A stretch of 64,000 nucleotides of DNA from Tenacibaculum piscium (GTDB lineage: Bacteria > Bacteroidota > Bacteroidia > Flavobacteriales > Flavobacteriaceae), in NCBI RefSeq assembly GCF_021390715.1, contig NZ_JAJGWT010000009.1, positions 1-64,000 of the forward strand. Reading direction: 5' to 3'. Positions within the stretch are counted from its first letter, which is position 1. The number at the start of each line of letters is the position of its first letter. Below are positions 45,570 to 54,447 of this stretch, one piece after another. The notes below the pieces were generated by a model, which was given only the letters and a program-made list of their open reading frames with translations, was not told the origin of the DNA and searched no databases. The translations under genes were made by a program, and so were the position numbers.

Positions 45570-46427
45570 TTAAACAACCATTTTTTCAATAGGACACACT
45601 AAAATACCTTCAGCTCCATTCTTTTTAAGTTCGTCTATAACCTCCCAAAATTCATTTTTATCTAAAACTGAATGTACAGAACTCCAACCTTTTTCTGATA
45701 ATGGTAAAACTGTAGGACTTCTCATTCCTGGTAAAATGCTAATAATTTTTTCTAATTTATCGTTAGGAGCGTTTAATAAAATATATTTAGAACGTCTTCC
45801 TTTTAAAACCGATTGAATTCTGAATTGTAATTTATCTAAAATTTCTTGCTGTGATGCTTCTAATTTTGGAGAAACCGCTAAAACAGCTTCCGATTTTAAG
45901 ATAACTTCTACTTCTTTTAAGTTATTTTTAAATAATGTAGATCCGCTTGATACAATATCACAAATACCGTCTGCCAATCCAATATTTGGAGCAATTTCAA
46001 CAGAACCGTTAATGATGTGTAATTGAGAAGTAATATTTTTTGATTTCAGAAAATTTTGAACTGTATTCGGGTATGATGTTGCTATTCTCTTATCTTGAAA
46101 ATAAGATAATCCTGTGTATTCATTACCTTTAGGAATTGCTAAAGATACTTTACACTTAGAAAAACCTAATTTTTCAATGAACTCAATATCTCCTCCTTTT
46201 TCAATTAATAAATTTTCACCAATAATAGCAATATCGACAACACCATCTTTTAAATATTGAGGAATATCGCCATTTCGAAGATAAAAAACTTCTAAAGGAA
46301 AATTACTTGCTACGGCTTTTAATTGGTCTTTTCCATTATCGATAGAAATACCACAATTTTTTAAAAGACTTAATGAATCTTCGTTTAATCTTCCTGATTT
46401 CTGAATTGCAATTCTTAATTTGCTCAT
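45570..46427 (-). CDS. hisG: ATP phosphoribosyltransferase, long form
   Basis: 285 aa, first gene of the his operon. The N-terminal catalytic domains show LRIAIQKSGRLNEDSL and DIVSSGSTLFKNNLKE (PRPP loop). The last about 75 residues form the ACT-like regulatory domain of the long HisG form (MRSPTVLPLSEKGWSSVHSV split by strands), which binds histidine for feedback inhibition and does not need HisZ. Expression is likely controlled by the leader peptide and terminator 66-180 bp upstream. Confidence 0.98.
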   Translation of the reverse strand: MSKLRIAIQKSGRLNEDSLSLLKNCGISIDNGKDQLKAVASNFPLEVFYLRNGDIPQYLKDGVVDIAIIGENLLIEKGGDIEFIEKLGFSKCKVSLAIPKGNEYTGLSYFQDKRIATSYPNTVQNFLKSKNITSQLHIINGSVEIAPNIGLADGICDIVSSGSTLFKNNLKEVEVILKSEAVLAVSPKLEASQQEILDKLQFRIQSVLKGRRSKYILLNAPNDKLEKIISILPGMRSPTVLPLSEKGWSSVHSVLDKNEFWEVIDELKKNGAEGILVCPIEKMVV

Positions 46428-46492
46428 TTTTTTTATTAATTTAATTTGAGCAAATTTTTAACGTGTAGTTTACTTTATTTTTTAAAAATAAA

Positions 46493-46521
46493 AAACCCGC
46501 TTGATTTGCTCAAACGGGTTT
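46493..46521 (-). terminator. hisG: his attenuator terminator
   Basis: Read leftward: AAACCCG-TTTGA-GCAAA-TCAAG-CGGGTTT followed by TTTATTTTT. The 12-bp stem has one G-T pair. It sits between the His leader peptide and hisG, where a read-through decision would control the operon. Confidence 0.85.
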
Positions 46522-46552
46522 AAAATATATGTTGTTTTTAGTCAATACATCT

Positions 46553-46609
46553 TTAGTTCGCCTGAGTGCAAATATGAGAATGATGATGATGTAATTGATT
46601 AAAATTCAT
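46553..46609 (-). CDS. hisL: his operon leader peptide (HHHHSH)
   Basis: 18-residue frame on the minus strand, MNFNQLHHHHSHICTQAN. It has four consecutive His codons, Ser and a fifth His. It is followed by a region able to pair and by a strong intrinsic terminator at 46493-46521, then hisG. This is the classical design of ribosome-mediated attenuation: with charged His-tRNA the terminator forms, with scarce His-tRNA the ribosome stalls and an antiterminator forms. The antiterminator pairing was not resolved by eye. Confidence 0.88.
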   Translation of the reverse strand: MNFNQLHHHHSHICTQAN

Positions 46610-46627
46610 GTTCTTATTTTGATAATA

Positions 46628-46658
46628 CAAATATTTGTCTTTTTTTTTTATTTCACAA
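46628..46658 (-). promoter_or_regulatory. hisG: Candidate his operon promoter
   Basis: Minus strand AATATTTG (46628-46635; 7 of 8 to TANNTTTG) with TTG about 20 bp upstream (46656-46658). It lies 19 bp before the leader ATG. Confidence 0.5.
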
Positions 46659-46838
46659 GGAAAAGATTAAATTTAAACAAATTACCTTTAAATGTTAATT
46701 ATTAATTACTTTATGAAAAATTTAATCAAAATTAAATTTCACCTCAAAATTTACAAAATTTTTATTGTTAGATACTTAAATAAATTCAGTATAATAGTTT
46801 TAATTTAAATCAATACTAAAAAACTCGTTAAACCAAAA

Positions 46839-46864
46839 AACCACCTAAAAATAGGTGGTTCTTT
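46839..46864 (-). terminator. Intrinsic terminator of typA
   Basis: AACCACCT (46839-46846) pairs with AGGTGGTT (46853-46860) and is followed leftward by T-rich sequence. Confidence 0.75.
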
Positions 46865-46894
46865 ATATAAAAATTTTAAAATTTAATTTAAAAA

Positions 46895-48667
46895 TTATGC
46901 CTTAAATTGAATCTTACGCATACGTAAGCTTTCAGGAGTAACTTCTAAATATTCATCAGCTTTAATATATTCCATGTTTTCTTCTAAAGAGAAATCAATT
47001 TTCGGAGCAATTTTCATAGCGTCATCAGTACCAGATTTACGCATGTTTGTTAATTGCTTTCCTTTAATTAAGTTTACAGCCATATCGTCAGATTTACTGT
47101 TCTCTCCAATTACTTGACCAATATAAATTTCTTGATTTACATCAATAAAAAACTTACCTCTATCTTGTAAACGATTTAATGCATAAGCAGTAGCTTTACC
47201 AGTTGCAGCAGAAATAATAGCTCCTTTTACCTCTTCAGTAAAGTCTCCTTTATAAGGACCATACTCACTAAATCTGTGGTTAATAATTGCTTGACCTGCT
47301 GTTGCAGTTAAAATTTTATTTCTTAAACCAATTAATCCACGAGAAGGAATAGAGAACTCTAAATGTTGTAAATCTCCTTTAGGCTCCATAATTAATAAAT
47401 CTCCTTTACGTAAAGAAACTAAGTTTACAGCTTTAGAAGCAACATCTTCTGGTACATCAATAGATAATGTTTCCATTGGTTCATGTTTCTTACCATCTAC
47501 CATTTTAATAATTACTTGTGGTCTTCCCACTTGTAATTCATATCCTTCACGACGCATTGTTTCAATAAGTACAGATAAGTGTAATACACCACGCCCGTAA
47601 ACATTAAATTTATCTTCAGAATCGGTCGTTTCAACTTTTAATGCTAAGTTTTTCTCTAATTCTTTAAACAGACGATCACGAATGTGACGAGATGTAACAA
47701 ATTTACCTTCTTTACCAAAGAAAGGAGAATTGTTAATGGTAAACAACATACTCATAGTAGGTTGGTCAATTTCAGTTCTTGGTAATGCTTCTGGATTTTC
47801 TAAATCAGCGATCGTATCTCCAATTTCGAATCCTTCAATACCTGTAATAGCACAAATATCTCCACAAGGTACTTTTTCTACTTGAACTTTACCCATTCCC
47901 TCGAATACGTGTAATTCTTTAATTCTTACTTTTTTAGTAGAACCATCAGCTTTACATAACATGTAGTCTTTACCTACTTCTAAATCTCCACGAAAAACAC
48001 GACCAATAGCGATTCTACCTGTAAAAGCAGAAAAATCTAAAGATGTAATTTGCATTTGTGGCGTTCCTTCGTTGTACTTCGTTGCAGGAATAGATTCTAA
48101 TACAGCATCTAATAAAGGTACAATGTTATCAGTTTCATTTTTCCAATCAGTACTCATCCAGTTGTTCTTTGCAGAACCATAAATGGTAGTAAAGTCTAAT
48201 TGCTCTTCAGTAGCCTCTAAAGCAAACATTAAATCAAAAACTTTTTCGTGAACGATGTCAGGAGTACAGTTTTCTTTATCAACTTTATTTACAACTACAA
48301 TAGGAGTTAAACCTAATTCTAAGGCTTTCCCTAATACGAAACGAGTTTGTGGCATCGGTCCTTCAAATGCATCAACTAATAATAAAACACCATCAGCCAT
48401 TTTTAATACACGCTCTACTTCACCTCCGAAATCGGCGTGACCAGGGGTATCAATTACATTGATTTTTGTGTTCTTATAGTTTACTGATACGTTTTTAGAA
48501 AGAATTGTAATTCCTCTTTCACGTTCTAAGTCGTTATTATCTAACAATAAATCAGTACGTTCTTTACGATCGTCTAATACTTTTGCTTGATCTATAATTT
48601 TATCAACTAAGGTTGTCTTACCGTGGTCAACGTGGGCTATAATAGCGATATTTCTAATTGGTTGCAT
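46895..48667 (-). CDS. typA: Ribosome-associated translational GTPase TypA/BipA
   Basis: 590 aa. GTPase motifs are [14 protein letters not shown] (G1, about 10-23), [13 protein letters not shown] (G3) and NKVD (G4). Domain II and EF-G-like domains follow, with the TypA-specific C-terminus ([21 protein letters not shown] region). It binds the 70S ribosome near the EF-G site and supports growth under cold or stress. Monocistronic. Confidence 0.97.
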   Translation of the reverse strand: MQPIRNIAIIAHVDHGKTTLVDKIIDQAKVLDDRKERTDLLLDNNDLERERGITILSKNVSVNYKNTKINVIDTPGHADFGGEVERVLKMADGVLLLVDAFEGPMPQTRFVLGKALELGLTPIVVVNKVDKENCTPDIVHEKVFDLMFALEATEEQLDFTTIYGSAKNNWMSTDWKNETDNIVPLLDAVLESIPATKYNEGTPQMQITSLDFSAFTGRIAIGRVFRGDLEVGKDYMLCKADGSTKKVRIKELHVFEGMGKVQVEKVPCGDICAITGIEGFEIGDTIADLENPEALPRTEIDQPTMSMLFTINNSPFFGKEGKFVTSRHIRDRLFKELEKNLALKVETTDSEDKFNVYGRGVLHLSVLIETMRREGYELQVGRPQVIIKMVDGKKHEPMETLSIDVPEDVASKAVNLVSLRKGDLLIMEPKGDLQHLEFSIPSRGLIGLRNKILTATAGQAIINHRFSEYGPYKGDFTEEVKGAIISAATGKATAYALNRLQDRGKFFIDVNQEIYIGQVIGENSKSDDMAVNLIKGKQLTNMRKSGTDDAMKIAPKIDFSLEENMEYIKADEYLEVTPESLRMRKIQFKA

Positions 48668-48737
48668 TCTTGGTCTTTATTATTAAAGTTGCAAAACTAG
48701 TGTTTTATATATAAATATAATATAAATAGGAAGTTAT

Positions 48738-49052
48738 TTATTTTTCTTTATTGAAATTTTCCTTATTTTCCTCTTCATCTTCTCTAAAAGCAGTTGGTAA
48801 TATATCTGGAATTAATTTTATTAATAACGGGAGTAATAAAGCACCACCTGGCATCATGAACACTGTAAAAGCGGGTATTGCTTTACAAATATCTAAGGTT
48901 TGTTGTTTAATTTTACCTTTTTCTTCATCAGATAATTTAGCTGTAAAAGATTTTTTAATCAAAAAAACTAATTCTTTACTTTCTTCTAGTTCTTTTGCTA
49001 AGCGTCTTTTATTAACTTTTATAGCATACTTTATTTCTCCAACTGTATTCAT
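48738..49052 (-). CDS. Small LETM1-like protein
   Basis: 104 aa. The segment AIPAFTVFMMPGGALLLPLLIKLIPDILPTAF (about 60-92, broken here by hydrophobic strands) resembles the LETM1 ribosome-binding/membrane domain of mitochondria, including the closing P-D-I-L-P-T-A-F block. The N-terminal half is charged and helical. The C-terminal tail is very acidic (EDEEENKEN). It probably associates with the membrane and perhaps with ribosomes. It lies between proDH and typA, consistent with that idea but not proof. Confidence 0.7.
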   Translation of the reverse strand: MNTVGEIKYAIKVNKRRLAKELEESKELVFLIKKSFTAKLSDEEKGKIKQQTLDICKAIPAFTVFMMPGGALLLPLLIKLIPDILPTAFREDEEENKENFNKEK

Positions 49053-49114
49053 GTTGTTTAATTAATTACATTTAAACTATTATCTAAATATTATTCAAAC
49101 ATTACCTAAAGTAT

Positions 49115-49151
49115 TACTTAAAACAGCATTATTCAAATACTGTTTTAAGTA
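49115..49151 (-). terminator. Hairpin after the proline dehydrogenase gene
   Basis: ACTTAAAACAG (49116-49126) against CTGTTTTAAGT (49140-49150). The T tract is poor, so it is a weak terminator or an mRNA 3' end structure. Confidence 0.45.
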
Positions 49152-49182
49152 TGTTATCAACTAAAAAAATACAGTATTAATA

Positions 49183-50346
49183 CTACAATTTCCTACGTTT
49201 TCTTTCTGTTTTTATCAAATTAAGTTCTCTTGAAGTTTGTCCAGCTACTGAGGTATTTTCTTCCGCTCTACGGATTAAATATGGCATCACATCACGTACA
49301 GGACCAAAAGGAACATATTTTGCTACATTATAACCTTCTTTGGCTAAGTTAAAACTTATATGATCACTCATTCCGTATAATTGACCAAACCACATACGAT
49401 AATCATTTGGTTTAATATTATATTCTTTGGCTAAATCCATCAATAATAATGAGCTTTCTTCGTTATGCGTTCCTGCAAAAATTGCCATATTTTTGTGTTC
49501 CATCATAAAACGAACTGCTTCATTATAGTTGTCGTCTGTTGCTTGTTTGTCTTTACATATTGGCGATGGATATCCTTTTTCTTCGGCTCTTTCACGTTCT
49601 TTTTCCATGTACGCACCACGCACTATTTTCATACCGATATGGTATCCTTTTTGATGCGCTCTTTGATACAAACCACGTAAATAATCCATACGATCATGGC
49701 GATACATTTGTAATGTATTAAAAACAATGGCTTTATCTTTATTATATAACTCCATTAATTCTTCAATTAAATCATCAGCGGCATCTTGCATCCAACTTTC
49801 TTCGCCATCAATTAACAACGGAACATCTTTTTCTGATGCTGCTTTACAAACCGTATGAAAACGAGCAATAACTCTTTCCCATTCTATTTTTTCATCAGCA
49901 GTAAGTTCTTTTTTTTCTGTTAATTTTTGATACAAAGCGAAGCGTCCAAATCCTGTTGGTTTAAAAACGGCATACGGAATTGCTTGTTTTTCTGCAGCGA
50001 AATCGATTGTTTTTAAGGTCATTTTAAGAGCGTTATCAAACTGATTTTCGTCTTCTTTTCCTTCTACCGAATAATCTAAAACACTATGCACATTTCCTTT
50101 AGTGTACATTTTTTCAATGTTTGGTAAACAATCATCTTCGGTTACTCCGCCACAAAAATGGTCGAATACTGTTGAACGAATTAACCCTTCAACAGGTAAA
50201 TGTGCTTTTAACGCAAAATTAGTTACCGCCGTACCAATACGTACCATCGGTTGATTTTGAATCATTTTAAATAAGAAATATGCGCGCTCTAACTCTGAGT
50301 CAGATTTTAATTTAAAAGCAGTTTCGGTGTTATTAAAAAGTGTCAT
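49183..50346 (-). CDS. Proline dehydrogenase
   Basis: 387 aa FAD-dependent PutA-like beta/alpha barrel. Landmarks are FDHFCGGVTEDDCLPNIEKM, PLLIDGEESWMQDAADDLIEE, NTLQMYRHDRMDYLRGLY, KIVRGAYMEKERERAEEKGY (flavin/substrate residues) and RRAEENTSVAGQTSRELNLI at the C-terminus. It oxidises proline to pyrroline-5-carboxylate; the P5C dehydrogenase is not in the window. Minus-strand -7 box TATATTTG (50381-50388) is 35 bp upstream. It is divergent from aroB. Confidence 0.95.
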   Translation of the reverse strand: MTLFNNTETAFKLKSDSELERAYFLFKMIQNQPMVRIGTAVTNFALKAHLPVEGLIRSTVFDHFCGGVTEDDCLPNIEKMYTKGNVHSVLDYSVEGKEDENQFDNALKMTLKTIDFAAEKQAIPYAVFKPTGFGRFALYQKLTEKKELTADEKIEWERVIARFHTVCKAASEKDVPLLIDGEESWMQDAADDLIEELMELYNKDKAIVFNTLQMYRHDRMDYLRGLYQRAHQKGYHIGMKIVRGAYMEKERERAEEKGYPSPICKDKQATDDNYNEAVRFMMEHKNMAIFAGTHNEESSLLLMDLAKEYNIKPNDYRMWFGQLYGMSDHISFNLAKEGYNVAKYVPFGPVRDVMPYLIRRAEENTSVAGQTSRELNLIKTERKRRKL

Positions 50347-50380
50347 TATAGGAAGTCCTGTTATATTTATTTGTCAAACA

Positions 50381-50431
50381 CAAATATAAATCTACTGTAT
50401 GATATATTTTAATTTTTTCTATTTATTTTTG
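50381..50431. promoter_or_regulatory. Divergent -7 boxes for proline dehydrogenase and aroB
   Basis: Minus strand TATATTTG (50381-50388) and plus strand TATTTTTG (50424-50431) both match TANNTTTG and lie about 32-35 bp before the respective starts. Confidence 0.5.
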
Positions 50432-50462
50432 CTATAAATTTTCAAACAAATTTTCAACAAAA

Positions 50463-51521
50463 ATGACTTCTATTCAAGCCGTAACGTATCCAATTGATTT
50501 TAATGAAAAAGGATATGACTCACTATCAACTTTAATCAGTAAAAACAACTACTCAACTATTTTTATATTGGTTGATGATAATACTTTTACGGATTGTTAT
50601 CCTCGTTTTATATCGCTTTTAGCGACCGATAAAAAAATTGAAGTTATTGAAATTGATGCTGGAGAAGTTCATAAAAACATCGAAACTTGCGTAGGAGTTT
50701 GGAATGCGATGACCGAATTAGGTGCCGATCGAAAGAGTTTATTAATTACTTTGGGTGGCGGTGTTATTACAGATTTGGGTGGTTTTGTTGCTTCAACTTT
50801 TAAGCGAGGTATTGATTTTGTAAATATTCCAACGACATTATTAAGTATGGTTGATGCGTCTGTTGGCGGTAAAACGGGTGTTGATTTAGGTGTTTTAAAG
50901 AATCAGATTGGCTTGTTTGCGAATCCTGAAATGGTTCTTTTAGATCCCGAATATTTACAAACGCTTTGTTCAAGAGAAATTAGGTCGGGAACGGCGGAAA
51001 TTATCAAATACGGAATGACGCACGATGTTCATTTATATAATGAAATCAAAAATAATGCTTCGTTAAATATTGTTGATTTAATTCCTCGTTCTATCGAAAT
51101 TAAAAATGATGTTGTTTTAGAAGATCCGAAGGAACACGGCGTTCGTAAGGCATTAAATTGGGGACATACGATTGGTCATGGAATTGAATCTTATTTTTTA
51201 GAAAGTGAAGCGAAAGAGCGTTTAACCCATGGTGAAGCAATCGCGATTGGTATTATTTGTGAATCGTATATTTCATCAAAATTACTTGGTTTTCCTGCGG
51301 ATAAAGTAGCCGATGTTAAAAATACAATTCTAACTATTTACGGAAAAACGCCTATTTTAACCGATGATTTTTTACCAATTTTAAATTTCATGAAGCATGA
51401 TAAGAAAAATATCGGTGGCGAAATTAACTTTGTATTGTTAGAGGAATTTGAAAAATTCAAAATTAACTGTAAAGTTTCAAATGAATTAATTCAAGAGAGT
51501 TTAAAGTATTATACTTCTTAA
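50463..51521 (+). CDS. aroB: 3-dehydroquinate synthase
   Basis: 352 aa NAD+/zinc enzyme of the shikimate pathway. Landmarks are LGGGVITDLGGFVASTFKRG, PTTLLSMVDASVGGKTGVDLG, the zinc ligands in LNWGHTIGHGIES (two His) and LTHGEAIAIGI. It is a single gene followed by a bidirectional terminator. Confidence 0.97.
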   Translation: MTSIQAVTYPIDFNEKGYDSLSTLISKNNYSTIFILVDDNTFTDCYPRFISLLATDKKIEVIEIDAGEVHKNIETCVGVWNAMTELGADRKSLLITLGGGVITDLGGFVASTFKRGIDFVNIPTTLLSMVDASVGGKTGVDLGVLKNQIGLFANPEMVLLDPEYLQTLCSREIRSGTAEIIKYGMTHDVHLYNEIKNNASLNIVDLIPRSIEIKNDVVLEDPKEHGVRKALNWGHTIGHGIESYFLESEAKERLTHGEAIAIGIICESYISSKLLGFPADKVADVKNTILTIYGKTPILTDDFLPILNFMKHDKKNIGGEINFVLLEEFEKFKINCKVSNELIQESLKYYTS

Positions 51522-51532
51522 TTATATTTTAC

Positions 51533-51566
51533 AAAAAAACAAGAGATTCGAATCTCTTGTTTTTTT
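51533..51566. terminator. Bidirectional terminator between aroB and dps
   Basis: Perfect palindrome AAAAAAACAAGAGATT-CG-AATCTCTTGTTTTTTT serving two convergent genes. Confidence 0.85.
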
Positions 51567-51596
51567 GTTTTATATTGATGTATCGTTATTTTTATA

Positions 51597-52100
51597 TTAA
51601 GAAAGTACGATATCTTCTTTTAATTGTTCCACTGTTTTTTTAGACCATGCATTAAGCATCCAGCTTGTTTTTTCTAAGGATGCGATATATCCGCCAATTA
51701 AATCAATAGTTCCTTCATCTTCTGCTTGTTCTGCTTTTTTGATAATACAAGTCATTTGAACTAACAAAATTTTATGGTCTGTCAATAGGATATCAATCAT
51801 ATCACTATCGGTTTGAAATGGGCTTTCTTCAGAGATGTTTGATATTTTCAAATACCTACTATATCTACTTATCGGATGATATTGGAGTGTTAAAATTCGT
51901 TCTGCGATTTCATCAATTTTGGTTCTAGCATCGCCATACATTTCTTCAAATTTCCCGTGTAATTCAAAAAAGTTTTTGCCTACGATATTCCAGTGAAAAT
52001 TTCTTAATTTTTGATAATAAATATGATAATCTGCTAACAATTGGTTTAACTCTTTTGCTACGGGTAAAATACTTTCATTCTGCATGTTTAAATAATTCAT
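51597..52100 (-). CDS. dps: Dps-family ferritin-like protein
   Basis: 167 aa. Ferroxidase residues of the Dps dimer interface are seen in LRNFHWNIVGKNFFELHGKFEEMYGDARTKIDEIAERIL (His, His, Asp, Glu pattern, about 36-74). Dodecameric Dps stores iron and protects DNA from peroxide. Its promoter has TATCTTTG (52138-52145) and two upstream ATGAGCAA half-sites 21 bp apart (52167-52174, 52188-52195), shared with the DUF1328 gene. Confidence 0.95.
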   Translation of the reverse strand: MNYLNMQNESILPVAKELNQLLADYHIYYQKLRNFHWNIVGKNFFELHGKFEEMYGDARTKIDEIAERILTLQYHPISRYSRYLKISNISEESPFQTDSDMIDILLTDHKILLVQMTCIIKKAEQAEDEGTIDLIGGYIASLEKTSWMLNAWSKKTVEQLKEDIVLS

Positions 52101-52137
52101 TTCGTTTATATTTTAGATTAATAATTTATGTACACTA

Positions 52138-52195
52138 CAAAGATAAGTTGTTTACTAGGAGTCGTTTTGCTCATTTAAGATGTTTCCTTGCTCAT
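52138..52195 (-). promoter_or_regulatory. dps: dps promoter with two activator half-sites
   Basis: Minus-strand -7 box TATCTTTG at 52138-52145. Direct repeats ATGAGCAA at 52167-52174 and 52188-52195 have a 21-bp period, that is two helical turns. The proximal ATGAG is exactly 24 bp from the -7 box, overlapping the place of the -33 element. The same design recurs before the DUF1328 gene. It fits an AraC-type activator. Confidence 0.7.
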
Positions 52196-52252
52196 TTCAT
52201 TTCTTTTGGTTTTCTTTTGATTTTTAGTTAATTTTCACTTGATTTTTAATCA

Positions 52253-52286
52253 AAAAAAAGAACGAGATAAGCTTCGTTCTTTTTTT
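52253..52286 (-). terminator. Intrinsic terminator after the secreted 182-aa protein gene
   Basis: AAAAAAAGAACGA (52253-52265) against TCGTTCTTTTTTT (52274-52286), with T run leftward. Confidence 0.8.
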
Positions 52287-52341
52287 GATTTAATATAAAT
52301 TTCAGTAGAAATAAGTATCTACTTACTGATGATTATTTATA

Positions 52342-52890
52342 TTATAACTTGAATGTTTCAAAAATGGCATATTCAAGTTTGTTTGATTTTTTATTCTTGT
52401 ATTCGATTACAAAATTATTATCTTTATCATAATAACCTACGCCATTAAAATCATTTCCTTCTACAACATAAAAGTTATTATTAATTGATTTTATTGCTTT
52501 TGTTGAAGTAATATCTTTGTCATTTACTTTATAAGTGATTAACAAGTTATTTTCATCAATAAAGAAGCTATACCGAATTCCTTTATATTTATAATATTTA
52601 ACGCTTGTTTTTGCATCATAATTTGGATCAAGATCGTTATCAACCATAATTGTTTTTTTAATCGCCACAGGACTTTCGACTCTGTTTTGATTTAACTCAT
52701 GTTTTTGGTTCGGGTCAAATTTTGTTCTTTGTGATTTTTCAGTTGTAACCTTTACTTTTGTTGTGTAATCGACTCCTTTTTTTGTTGTTTTTTGTGCTTT
52801 TTTAACTTCAGTTATTTTTATTATATCCGACTGAGAACTAACGGTTTCAACAATTCCTATTAATAATAAACTAACAATTAAATTTTTCAT
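52342..52890 (-). CDS. Secreted hypothetical protein (182 aa)
   Basis: I do not recognise the family. The signal peptide is MKNLIVSLLLIGIVETVSSQ with cleavage after VSSQ or nearby. The rest is rich in Lys, Thr and Asn (KKAQKTTKKGVDYTTKVKVTT) and predicted to contain beta strands in its C-terminal half (RYSFFIDENNLLITYKVND, NFYVVEGNDFNGVGYYDKD). It is likely periplasmic or outer-membrane associated. It stands between dps and the DUF1328 gene without the shared half-sites. Confidence 0.75.
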   Translation of the reverse strand: MKNLIVSLLLIGIVETVSSQSDIIKITEVKKAQKTTKKGVDYTTKVKVTTEKSQRTKFDPNQKHELNQNRVESPVAIKKTIMVDNDLDPNYDAKTSVKYYKYKGIRYSFFIDENNLLITYKVNDKDITSTKAIKSINNNFYVVEGNDFNGVGYYDKDNNFVIEYKNKKSNKLEYAIFETFKL

Positions 52891-53004
52891 TTTTAATATT
52901 ATTTTAAATTACAAGTAATTTTAAATGGTGATGATTAAATGATGTATACTTTTAACATCATTTTTATTAATTTTGATTCATTTTGATTCGTTTTTGTTTT
53001 GTTA

Positions 53005-53166
53005 CTATATTTTCTTACGACCTGTAAACAATGATATTACAAAAAGAATTAAAAAGATGAAGAATGCTATTTTAGCAAATCCTGCTGCGGCACCTGCGAT
53101 TCCTCCAAATCCTAAAACTCCTGCGATTAAAGCTATAATAATAAATGTGATTGTCCAACGTAACAT
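53005..53166 (-). CDS. DUF1328 (YtjA-like) small membrane protein
   Basis: 53 aa from the ATG at 53166; an upstream extension to 53256 would read through the promoter. The sequence [42 protein letters not shown] and the tail SLFTGRKKI are the complete two-helix DUF1328 family. It should sit in the inner membrane. Members are often induced by stress. Its promoter mirrors that of dps: TAACTTTG at 53220-53227 and two half-sites at 53249-53256 and 53270-53277. Confidence 0.9.
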   Translation of the reverse strand: MLRWTITFIIIALIAGVLGFGGIAGAAAGFAKIAFFIFLILFVISLFTGRKKI

Positions 53167-53219
53167 ATTTTTATTTTTTAAGATTAATACTTGATTTAAA
53201 GCACTTTTGTTGTGCACTA

Positions 53220-53277
53220 CAAAGTTATGGCTAGTTCTAAAATATGTTTTACTCATTTAAGATTTTTCCTTGCTCAT
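53220..53277 (-). promoter_or_regulatory. DUF1328 promoter with two activator half-sites
   Basis: Minus-strand -7 box TAACTTTG (53220-53227). Half-sites ATGAGTAA (53249-53256) and ATGAGCAA (53270-53277), 21 bp apart. The proximal ATGAG is again exactly 24 bp from the -7 box, and the connecting GGAAAAATCTTAA differs from dps (GGAAACATCTTAA) at one base. Confidence 0.7.
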
Positions 53278-53332
53278 TTCATTTTTAGTCGATTTTGATT
53301 TGGTTTTGAGTTAAATTTTCATAGGTAAAAAA

Positions 53333-54367
53333 TCAGCTTATTTCAAGCTCTTGTTGTTTATTTTTAAGGTATTTACTTGGGCTGATACCGTATTTACGTT
53401 TAAAGATTTTAGAGAAATAGCTTCTACTAGAAAATCCGATTGAATATATAATTTGAGAAATATTTCCATCGGTACTACTGATTAAATCTTTTGCTTTTTC
53501 TAGTCTTACGTGTCTAATATATTCAATAACGGTTCTTGAGAATAGCAATTTAAATCCTTCTTGCATTTTAGCTTGTGAGATTCCTATTTCTTCGGATAAT
53601 TTTTCTACATTATATTCATCTGCAACATTTTTAACAATTCGTTGTGCTATTTTTCTAACAAGGCTAATTTCTTTTTTAGTGAGTGATGTTGTAGGTTTTT
53701 CGGCTCTTTTAACGTCGTTATTATGTTGTTGCATGTGTTCGGATAGGATTTGATATACAATTCCTTCTTTTATCAAAATCCGAATAATTCCTTTTAGTTT
53801 AATTTCGTTATATTGTTTAATTAGGTTTGCTATTTTCAGGTTATAGGTTCCGTAATGTGCAAAAACGTTTTCACATTGTTTGTCGTAAAACACTTCATAT
53901 AATTTTTGATTTAAGACGGATGCATCATTTAGGCGTTTATTAATAAATTTAACTCTATTGATTTGTATTAAGTGTATTTGCACTTTTACATTTTTATCAA
54001 AATACCCATAATTGTATCCGCCTTCTTTACTTGTAATAATAACGGATTGGTACTCTGCTATTTTTCTTTTTTTATTTTCTCGTTCAAATTGGTGAAAAGT
54101 ATGCCCTTCTGTGGTGTATACAAAGTGTATTGGATTAAATTCTGAAGCGTCCATTATAAGGGTAATATCATCTAAAAAAACAATATCATATTGCAGAACG
54201 CTTCCACCCCATTCGAAATTTAAAAAAGTAATGCTTCCTTTAGCTAAATCACTATCAACGTCTAACACATATTCTCCCCATCTTTCGGTAATAGTACCTC
54301 CAATAACGTGCTGTATTTGTTTAACAGTTCCAGCGGTATCAGATGCGGTTATTTTAATTGTAGTCAT
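53333..54367 (-). CDS. AraC-family transcriptional regulator
   Basis: 344 aa. The C-terminal 100 residues form the two-HTH AraC domain: VEKLSEEIGISQAKMQEGFKLLFSRTVIEYIRHVRLEKAKDLI and QIIYSIGFSSRSYFSKIFKRKYGISPSKYLK (these are two successive blocks). The N-terminal 220 residues resemble a ligand or effector domain without recognisable cupin motifs (MTTIKITASDTAGTVKQIQHVIGG start). Its neighbours dps and DUF1328 share direct half-sites 21 bp apart, the spacing such activators use, making it the best candidate for their regulator. Confidence 0.92.
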   Translation of the reverse strand: MTTIKITASDTAGTVKQIQHVIGGTITERWGEYVLDVDSDLAKGSITFLNFEWGGSVLQYDIVFLDDITLIMDASEFNPIHFVYTTEGHTFHQFERENKKRKIAEYQSVIITSKEGGYNYGYFDKNVKVQIHLIQINRVKFINKRLNDASVLNQKLYEVFYDKQCENVFAHYGTYNLKIANLIKQYNEIKLKGIIRILIKEGIVYQILSEHMQQHNNDVKRAEKPTTSLTKKEISLVRKIAQRIVKNVADEYNVEKLSEEIGISQAKMQEGFKLLFSRTVIEYIRHVRLEKAKDLISSTDGNISQIIYSIGFSSRSYFSKIFKRKYGISPSKYLKNKQQELEIS

Positions 54368-54447
54368 TTTTTTTTTTTATTACTAAAATACATTATTTAT
54401 CTTTTAGATAAGTTAAAAAATATGTAATAGTCTTGATTCTTTATTTG

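Larger units (their letters stand above)
46428..46894. promoter_or_regulatory. Intergenic region between typA and hisG: his leader plus typA terminator
   Basis: 467 bp. It holds the his attenuator (46493-46521), leader peptide (46553-46609), promoter (46628-46658) and the typA terminator (46839-46864). The 46660-46838 stretch is AT-rich, with no gene seen. Confidence 0.75.

Noticed and set aside
53167..53256. N-terminal extension of the DUF1328 protein up to 53256
   Set aside because: It would place coding sequence over the -7 box and the proximal activator half-site; the conserved family begins at MLRW (53166).
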